Source: Pisolithus tinctorius
Taxonomy: Eukaryota > Basidiomycota > Agaricomycetes > Boletales > Pisolithaceae
Length of the DNA: 64,000 nt
Reading direction: 5' to 3'
Assembly: GCA_024663395.1 (NCBI GenBank)
Contig: JANFAH010000009.1
Coordinates: forward strand, 1,426,001-1,490,000
Under the pieces are notes generated by a model that made no database searches, was not told the DNA's origin, and worked only from the letters and a program-made list of their open reading frames with translations. Below, one piece after another: positions 57,040 through 64,000 of this stretch. A program made the translations under genes and the position numbers. How positions within the stretch are numbered: position 1 is the stretch's first letter; each line of letters opens with the position of its first letter.

Positions 57040-57852
57040 CTACAACTTGGAGCCGCCAACAGCCTCAAGGTATCGCCTCTCAGCTTCCTCGAAGTTGATG
57101 ACGTTCCAAATGGCCTTCAGATACTTTGCACGGAGGCCATGAGCTTATACAGACTTAAGGTAGGGTAAATGCACTCACGTCAGCCTTCACATTGAGATAT
57201 TGGAGGTAGAAGGCATGCTCCCAAATGTCAACACCGATGATAGGTACGTGGGAAAGGAGGGGGTCTTGGTTCGTCGTGGTGACAATCTCAAGACGCTTGG
57301 AAGATGGGTTCAATCCCTGCAGAGACGACCAGATAATAAACGTATGATCGACTTGTCAATGTGGGTGGGAACGTACAAGCCAACCCCAACCTGAACCTTG
57401 AATCGCAGCGGTGGTGGTGTTGAACTCGGTTTTTAAGGTCTCAACAGAACCAAAGGTGGAAATGATGGCGTCCTTCAGGGGACCATCTCTCAAGACACCA
57501 CCGACACCCTTGCCCTCGGTGTGGGAGGGAGCGAGGTTCGTCCAAAAGAGCGAGTGGTTGATGTGACCTGTGGCAACCGATTACGGGAGATGATAAGGCG
57601 GCAAGATCAGCCCATCGTTTACTCGTCACGATCGGAGGACGGATACGTACCACCACCATTGAAACGAAGCGCAGCCTGGAGGGCAATGCGCTCCTTGGGG
57701 GTCGATGCCTTTATGTAGGCAGCCTCTGCTGCGTTGAGCGCGTTGACGTAGGTCTGGTGATGCTTGGTGTGGTGGAGTGTCATGATCTGCCTCGAGATGT
57801 AGGGCTCGAGGGCATCGTAAGCGTAGGGGAGAGGGGGCAGAGTGTGAGTCAT
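57040..57852 (-). CDS. SOD2: Manganese superoxide dismutase without mitochondrial presequence
   Basis: Four exons on the minus strand: 57852-57651, 57567-57377, 57316-57179, 57123-57040, in frame, 204 residues. It converts superoxide to hydrogen peroxide and oxygen. Metal ligands are in [12 protein letters not shown] (first His region), [11 protein letters not shown] (second His) and [18 protein letters not shown] (Asp and His). GSGWGWL and the Gly/Gln pattern fit the Mn enzyme. The chain begins directly with [20 protein letters not shown], so the usual mitochondrial leader is absent, and a cytosolic enzyme is predicted. An in-frame TTG 12 bases upstream is the only earlier start candidate. 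Confidence 0.95.
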
Positions 57853-58165
57853 GTTGATCGTCAACGAGCTGTTGCTGATGATTGCGAAGAAGAGAGAAGA
57901 GCGATGGGAGCACGGAAAGTCACATCATAACTGATATCATTCGTTTATCTGAGTTGTCTCTTATTTTGCTTTGGATGTCTACCCATCACACGATATCTGC
58001 GTGATCATTCGTACTCATATACACCGCCGCCGCCGTACAAAACAAAATATAACCATCCAGTACACAGGTATTCCTTACGACGCAGTCGCTATCAGTATTC
58101 GGACAATGGTAACACTTTCCCTGGTGTCATGACCGTGAGCCTGACTCAACTCCTGGGGTATCAGA
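57853..58165. other. Intergenic, SOD promoter and carnitine acetyltransferase 3' end
   Basis: 313 bp without a gene. Two short GC-rich stretches (CCGCCGCCGCCG near 58,025) are seen but no known site. Confidence 0.4.
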
Positions 58166-61100
58166 TTAGAAAGACGAACCAATATTAGCATGAGCGCTCC
58201 GCTTGCGGCCGCCAAGGAGTTCTATATCTCCGGTGTCAAAGAAAGAATATCCCGCTGGAGTACACCACTGTGAGAGATCGCCACCACACAGCATCACTAC
58301 GGCCGGACGTACTCATTGTGTCTTCATAGTCACCGTCGGCCGCATCTTCCGAATCCTTAGTTGCACCATTGATAGGCCTGCCGGTCTTCGAATCTCGGAG
58401 CACTCCAGAGTGGTCGACAAACGGCGCTGGACGTTCGTTGGCAGACAAATACAACTGAACAAGCACACGCTGAATTTCCAACAGGTAGCTTTGCAGCGTG
58501 TCTAAGAACCTCCGGGTCTGCAGATGCTTCGAAGCTGCGACGCTTTCCGTGGTGTTGGAGAGAGCTTATATAACAATCGCGAGTGTGACTTACACGCTTA
58601 TTCCATTCTCCTTGATGATGTACCCAATACCATATCCATCCGCAGCAACGGGGCCGAAGCCAAACAAGCGGAGCGCCGGGTTTCCGCAGTTCGAAGTGGA
58701 AAGTATAGACGTACTTAGAAGACTCCAGCCAGGATCTGCAAAGATGGAAGGCAGCGGTGGGGTTGGCACCTCGTCCTCAATCACGTCACCATCTGGAACC
58801 GGGTCCTCAGGGCGCAGATTAAGATCTCCGTCGTGTTGGCGTCGGTGCAAGCAGTATAGTGCGTAAAGGTGCCTAAAACGGAAGTCTGACCCCACTGCTT
58901 ATCACTAAGAGAAGGAACTAACCTATCTTGACCTAGACCCTGACTACATTCCTTGGTCAGAGCAACATGACCCTCGCAAGCTTTGCGTAAGGCATTGACT
59001 TTCTCCTCATTCGACGCCTCGGAGTAGAATACCTGACAGAAGAGCAACCCGTGAGAATTACATGATGAAAACCAAATTCTACAGACCTTGGTAAATTCGA
59101 CGCTAAGCGGCTGCACTGTTCGAATGGCTTCCGTACGACCGTGCAGGAAAGCCTTGGTCATAGCAGCCTCGTAAATACATTCCGTTCTCCCTTTCAAACT
59201 TGTCAGCGTGGTTTCGTAGGGTGAAACAACTGGCTGCGCCTACCATAGAGCCCAAAATAAGCAGCTTGAAATGCCATTTGTACAAATGCGTCAGGACTGA
59301 AACCGTGGCTGGTAATAAAATTCTTCCCGTATCCCCTGAATTCCAACGCTTGGCAATCATTCTGGCAAATCAAATCACTCAAACGAGTCTCCGCAAAGCG
59401 GATGCCAACACGAATAGGTGGGGTCATCGTCCATATGAGCTTGACCGGCGCCGTGTCGTACTCACGAGCAGGCGATTGAATGGGGCTTGTAGTGGCATGT
59501 TTGCCGTCGGTAGCCAGTTTCTCCGGCTTATATGATCTAGCATGAGGAGACAGGGGAGCATGGAAGAGGGTCGGTGCTGAAGGGTTGATTGATCGGGCAA
59601 GCAACATCAGGCCTTCCGTAAAGACGTCAGCAGCAAACCTGAAACAGATTGTGTCAGTACACCGAAATTGTGTCCGCCAGCGAACCAAGACCTGAGGACG
59701 GTATGGCCATCAACACCAGTGTGCTCAAAGTTAATACCCGCTGCACCGTCAGCGCAAACAATTATCTGAAGCTGTGTGCCGCATTGGATCAGCAGGAGTT
59801 TCTCAGATCAAGCTAGCAACAGACCTTGTCATACCACCTGTTAGTACACGTCCCAACTTGAACTCCCTCCCTCAAATCATATGTCCCGCACAGGAAATTC
59901 GAGCACAGCGCTGCAAGGTCTTCGTTTGATCCGGGCTTATTGGGTTGCGCTCCACCATCAGTGCGAGCAGGCGCAGCATCATCAAGGCAGACGACAAATA
60001 AGGCATCATCTACGAGACTCAGGCACGCGGCGTTAGTTCGGTCTTCTGCAAGGGTGTGCCGCAACGTTGACCATGTTCTCCTGTTCTCCGTAGTAAGAAC
60101 GCCAATAGCGTTGCGAGCAACCTGCGGCACGAGTTAGAAGGGAATTTCCTCGTAGGATAGCCACAGGAGGCACCTCGGTGATGGGGGTCTTGTCCGCGTC
60201 TCTCACGATAGCCTGAAGGTTTCGGAGCACTTCTCTTTCTGTTAGCAGTGGACGATTATCGTCGTCGAGAACGTCGAACCAGTCTACGTTTCCAGAACTC
60301 AGAAATATTTCAAAACTGTGATTTGTTACGGAGGCTCACAGAACTGTCCTCGCCGGAGTACTACAATGTGACGTGCCTCCTCGTTAACGACCATCTTACA
60401 TCCCTTCTGTAGCAGTGTCAATGACGTACGTCTAATGGTGATGAGCCGAACATTACATCTGTGGGTATCCTGGCAGTGCCAAACAGCCGAGTATATTGAT
60501 CCATGTCAAGTGGACGACCGCGAACAGTGTCAGGGTTCAGCAATTCGTGTCGGAGATCATGTATGAAGCCGAGCGATGAGATGATAAGTGCCGCCGCGCG
60601 AGGCAACTGGGATCCGCGGTCCGGCATGGGGTCGTTCCTGCCAGAGACATTGTTCAGATCACACTATTAAGCCTGTGAGGGTATTATGGTAACTTACTCT
60701 AACACGAAGAAGGGGTTAAGCGAGAGGACGACTGGGTCACTTTGCAATAGGTAGCTCTCGTACCTGAGCGACAGACACAGCGATAGCGATCAGCTTCAGC
60801 TGGAACCATGAAGCCATTTGAAACCTCACCAAAAGTCCTCGATATAGCTGTTGCGGGGAAATAGGGGTGTTTGAGTCGTGATGAAATTTCTGATACTCTG
60901 TGCCTTCTAACACACCTTGGTCGACTCGCTGCCCACTGTATCAGACGCTCCTGAAGTTTCGGGCCTTCTCCTTCGAGGAAGCGTTGTACCGCGCGAGTAG
61001 TTGCAGCATGTTCACGATCGTCTTGTAATCCGCGCAGTGCTTTCAGGTAACGCTTGCAGGTATCTTCCAGCGGTGGAATGGGGAGCTTTGGTAGCTTGTC

Positions 61101-61169
61101 CTGGTCGGCAAACGTCCGACCTGGGGATGGGGTTGTTGGGTAGAATGTTGTCCCTGAGTTGGCCAACAT
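58166..61169 (-). CDS. Carnitine O-acetyltransferase
   Basis: A multi-exon gene on the minus strand from ATG 61169 (MLANSGTTFYPTTPSPGRTF). Conserved pieces in order are LPKLPIPPLEDTCKRYL (N-terminal substrate groove), NPFFVLENDP, LGFIHDLRHELLNPD, MDQYTRLFGTARIPTD, RHIVVLRRGQFYWFDVLDD, NRWYDK, INFEHTGVDGHTVLRFAADV (active-site region with the catalytic His), FQAAYFGLYGR, KAFLHGRTEAIRTVQPLSVE, RHLYALYC, SNCGNPALRLFGFGPVAADG, YGIGYIIKEN, and a final SFFDTGDIELLGG before TAA 58166-58168. The enzyme shuttles acetyl units as acetylcarnitine between peroxisome, cytosol and mitochondria. No PTS1 tripeptide is seen. The last joint (near 58,300) could not be spliced cleanly. Confidence 0.9.
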
Positions 61170-61734
61170 GGTTGCGGATCATGCAGTGAGGATGATTTGA
61201 GGAGGAGGGGGTAGCTATGTCATATTGAATTCCCTTAAATTGTTGCCTCGTGGCCCGGCGGCTGAGCAGGCTGGGATTGGAAGGTGCGGATCTAAGTGAC
61301 TGGTAGTGGAAGTGACGATTGTCCACATGAGCTCCACCAAGTTGAATGGACATACAGCGGAGTAGTGGACTGCTCTTTCTACGCTCAATCTCCGGCTTTG
61401 CATTGTCTTGGTGATACTTGGACTAGTTATACGGCCGCTAAAATTTCTGTCGATCTTCTGAAACGTTAGAAGCTCAATGAGTGCTGGCATGTGATTTAGT
61501 TATCTCTGGGCGTTAGTCCGATCTGCAATCCTTGCGATCTTTGTTTGCCAATTAGAGTATGGCTGGTTGCTGGCGATGGTGACTAGTCCACGGGGATCCC
61601 ACAGTTTGATAAAATCACCACATTCGACCTCTTGGCGGCTATTAGCAAAGTAGTTGGGTAAGGAAGTAGACCGAGATATTTGAGGGATGAAACAGCCCAA
61701 GTCTACGTATACAGATAGTTATCATTCGTCGTAG
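61170..61734. other. Intergenic region, no gene recognised
   Basis: 565 bp between the 5' end of carnitine acetyltransferase and the 3' end of SPP2. Overlapping minus-strand frames are present but show no family resemblance. Confidence 0.5.
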
Positions 61735-63210
61735 TTACCGACCTCCATCCCTGCGACTGTGTCTGTTGCGGTCGCTGTCTTCACGGTAGTCTTTCCGCCG
61801 TCGCGACTCATAATCTCGTTCATCCCGCTCCCTTCTCTCGCGGTCGCGGTACCCATTGCCCCCCCGTTTATCCTTCTCCCGGTCGTCATAATCTCTCCTT
61901 CTGTCACGGTCACTTCTCTCACTATAGTCCCTGTCGTACCGACTCCGACTCGTCGCATATTCATCTCCGGCTCTCCCAGGTGGAGATCTGGAAGCCCTTC
62001 TGGAAACCGTGCCAGACCTACTGCTACCACTCTCTTCTCGTCCGTCCTTCCTCACAACTGGAATATAACGTCTATCCTTGGATTTCCTCTGGTGCTTTCC
62101 CGATCCGTCATTAAGACTCTCTTGCTCCTTAGCACCAATACCGAGCAGAGCGGGTCGTGCTTGAGGTAGATATGGCTCTACAAGGCCATGTTTTTTCCCC
62201 TTGTCCGACTTCGATGCCACTGTTCCCTCTGTCCAACCCATACCACGGAGCATGGCAACACCGAAAGCGGACACAGGAACCCGAGCATAGTCTTCTGCAG
62301 TTGCACATTCTGGCAATGCATCAACGTCTTGAAGGAGTGCGTCGGTTTCAGTGACGGCTGGAGTGGGGATGGCATCAATATCAACTGAAGAACCGTCCTC
62401 CCCAGCAAGGAGTGCTCGGATCGCCCTTTGATCTTCTGTCTCTTCTACCTCCATGCTATGTTCGTCTGTGCTTTCCGTAACTGCCGTAGTCATCGTTCCT
62501 GTCTGTTCCACGACCCCTTCGCTAGGCCCTACTTTTACCCGTTTGCTAACTTGCAGTCCGACCAACTGTGGTCCTGAGTTGATGGTATCCCTCGTTCCAA
62601 GCCCTCCCACACTTCCATCTGCACCAGTGGTAGCACGGGCTGAATCTGGAACAAAGATGGAGCGAGAACGTAGGGCGTTTGACTGGGCAGCAGCGCGGCG
62701 CTTTCGAGCTGCCTCCCGCCAGTCCGGGTTTGGCAAAGAGGGTATCACTAGCGACGCAGGCTCTGGGGCCTTGCTTTTCTTGTTACTTGCACTATAGGAG
62801 GACCCAATGCAGAATAGACCAATTTGTACACATGTGAACACTTTCGTGAGCTCAATCTCGCGGGAACATAGAGTAGGATAAGAGCCAACGCACCGCTGGA
62901 CACTGAACTGATCGAACTCGGTAATAAGGTCCTCTTCGACACTTGTACCACCGTCATCACTTGCATCGTCGAGTTCTCTTCCACGACTAGTTCCATCTTT
63001 TGAAAACACTATGCCAGTTTCACCGTCATCGTCCGACCCCTCTCGTGAAGTTGCCAGCGGACTTCCTGTGGCAGAACTTGCACCGGCTAGAAGACGGGGG
63101 AGAGCGGGCACCTTAAACTGGCCATCAGACTCTGGTCCCGTTGATGAAGGTCGAGAGAGATCTGGGGTTGGCCGCCGAACTGTAAACGAGACCTTGGATG
63201 TTGCAGACAT
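61735..63210 (-). CDS. SPP2: Pre-mRNA splicing factor Spp2 (G-patch family)
   Basis: Two exons on the minus strand, 63210-62894 and 62791-61735, joined in frame by a 102-nt intron; 457 residues. The start MSATSKVSFTVRRPTPDLSR and EFDQFSVQR mark the Spp2/GPKOW family. The middle has PNPDWREAARKRRAAA. The G-patch-like motif YARVPVSAFGVAMLRGMGWT binds and activates the DEAH helicase Prp2. A long Arg/Asp/Ser-rich tail (RDRERRERDERDYESRRRK) is typical of spliceosome proteins in basidiomycetes and absent in yeast. It shares a short promoter with ISA2. Confidence 0.92.
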   Translation of the reverse strand: MSATSKVSFTVRRPTPDLSRPSSTGPESDGQFKVPALPRLLAGASSATGSPLATSREGSDDDGETGIVFSKDGTSRGRELDDASDDGGTSVEEDLITEFDQFSVQRCVGSYPTLCSREIELTKVFTCVQIGLFCIGSSYSASNKKSKAPEPASLVIPSLPNPDWREAARKRRAAAQSNALRSRSIFVPDSARATTGADGSVGGLGTRDTINSGPQLVGLQVSKRVKVGPSEGVVEQTGTMTTAVTESTDEHSMEVEETEDQRAIRALLAGEDGSSVDIDAIPTPAVTETDALLQDVDALPECATAEDYARVPVSAFGVAMLRGMGWTEGTVASKSDKGKKHGLVEPYLPQARPALLGIGAKEQESLNDGSGKHQRKSKDRRYIPVVRKDGREESGSSRSGTVSRRASRSPPGRAGDEYATSRSRYDRDYSERSDRDRRRDYDDREKDKRGGNGYRDRERRERDERDYESRRRKDYREDSDRNRHSRRDGGR

Positions 63211-63323
63211 GCAGTCGCTAGCAAGTCCAAAGGGAGACACACATCTTCACCGCCAAGTCACGTGCCTCGCTCTGACCGATCCCCTTCCTCCAGCCTCCGT
63301 CGAATTATTTCAACATCAACCAA
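63211..63323. promoter_or_regulatory. Bidirectional promoter of SPP2 and ISA2
   Basis: 113 bp between divergent start codons. GC-rich with a CACGTG-like AGTCACGTGC (about 63,256-63,265). Confidence 0.5.
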
Positions 63324-64000
63324 ATGGCGGTCACCAGTGCACTGACTCGGTTGAGTCGGCATACGCAGTGCTGGAGGCAGGCAACCCGTGCCTACCTTTG
63401 CACGTCGGCGTTTCACCCGGACATTCTCAAATATCCCATCTCACGACGTCGGACACCTTCGTACGTCTTTCGACCGCCTCGAAAAATAACTGGAATGTCC
63501 GGTACATGCACTCGCCCGATGTCTTCAAAAGTTCCCCAAATCCCCGCATCTCGCGCAGAAGTTCAGACATCACCGACGCCGCAGGAACTAGAAGATGCTG
63601 AAATGGAGGCTGATATAATACCCGAAGATCAAGTGCAGCTCATGCTCACGGATCGTGCTGCGCAGGTACGTAGGCGCTTACAACGTCATACACATCGAAG
63701 GTAGTTACGTCCGCTTCAGCAATTAAGATTAATTTCCTCTCGGGAAGGGAATTCACAGGCGGCTGTTCGCATTTCCGTCGACTCGGGAGGGTGTCATGGA
63801 TTTCAGTACAAAATTGAACTCGCAACTCAACGTGACCCTGGAGATTAGTGAGTGACTCTGTACACCTGTACACACGGTTTCGTGCGACCGCATTACCCCG
63901 TTTTTAGTCATTTAGTCCATCCCAGCGTTCAACCTTCCAACGTGTACATCGACCCAATATCCCTTTCTATGATCAATGGTTCGACCGTTGACTTTGCTAC
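63324..64000 (+). CDS. ISA2: Mitochondrial A-type iron-sulfur carrier Isa2 (5' part, runs off the window)
   Basis: Exons 63324-63665, 63720-63847 and 63908 to beyond 64000, in frame. The start MAVTSALTRLSRHTQCWRQA is a basic, amphipathic mitochondrial presequence. The A-type carrier domain begins at VQLMLTDRAAQQLRLIS. VDSGGCHGFQYKIEL carries the first of the three cluster-binding cysteines, and VHPSVQPSNVYIDPISL, NGSTVDFA follow. The CxC pair is expected after the window end. With Isa1 it matures 4Fe-4S proteins such as aconitase and lipoate synthase. The CHGFQY motif (rather than Isa1's type) supports Isa2. Confidence 0.9.

Noticed and set aside
61215..61490. Minus-strand frame upstream of carnitine acetyltransferase as an extra 5' exon
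   Set aside because: The enzyme already has a good ATG and N-terminus at 61169 and this frame has no family resemblance.

Overview
The window is nuclear DNA of a filamentous basidiomycete, most likely an agaricomycete. The evidence is compact genes with many 45-100 nt introns, chromodomain-bearing Ty3/gypsy elements, and a GTPase gene family typical of mushroom genomes. The species cannot be told from the sequence. No tRNA, rRNA or CRISPR array was seen.

The left part (1-25,400) is a repeat-rich, probably heterochromatic block. Its base layer is almost free of CpG: decayed DNA with a palindromic MITE (1,497-1,896), then an 82-bp satellite array (3,065-3,683, continuing at 21,430-24,135). A Ty3/gypsy element (3,684-21,429; 714-717 bp LTRs; perfect 5-bp target duplication GGGCC) has split the array. 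A second, unrelated Ty3/gypsy element (9,290-19,379, opposite orientation, 654-661 bp LTRs) has split the first inside its integrase/chromodomain region. Both elements carry, between pol and the 3' LTR and antisense to pol, a spliced gene for a charged protein with a Zn2Cys6-like cysteine cluster. LTR differences in the outer element are almost all CpG to TpG/CpA, so CpG decay appears to act on this block. At its right edge lies a CpG-depleted GTPase gene with a damaged P-loop (24,384-25,424).

The right part (26,500-64,000) is gene-dense, conserved euchromatin: cullin 1, histone acetyltransferase RTT109, a Ser/Pro-rich coiled-coil protein, mitoribosomal protein mL58, malic enzyme, a SET-domain/TAD3 fusion, ALG7, isocitrate lyase, F-actin capping protein alpha, a PHD-finger protein, a SAP-domain protein, an internally duplicated small protein, QRI7, mitoribosomal uS7m, an ICMT-like methyltransferase, Mn-superoxide dismutase, carnitine acetyltransferase, splicing factor SPP2, and the 5' part of the Fe-S carrier ISA2 (runs off the end).

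Four gene pairs are divergent with under 120 bp between start codons (SET-TAD3/ALG7, CAP1/PHD, QRI7/uS7m, SPP2/ISA2). QRI7/uS7m joins two mitochondrial translation genes on one promoter. Three neighbouring genes contain GC-AG introns. Single-base frame breaks cluster in the nested element and in 28.4-34.7 kb, while every conserved gene I spliced between 37 and 58 kb is intact. This suggests local consensus errors as much as real decay.
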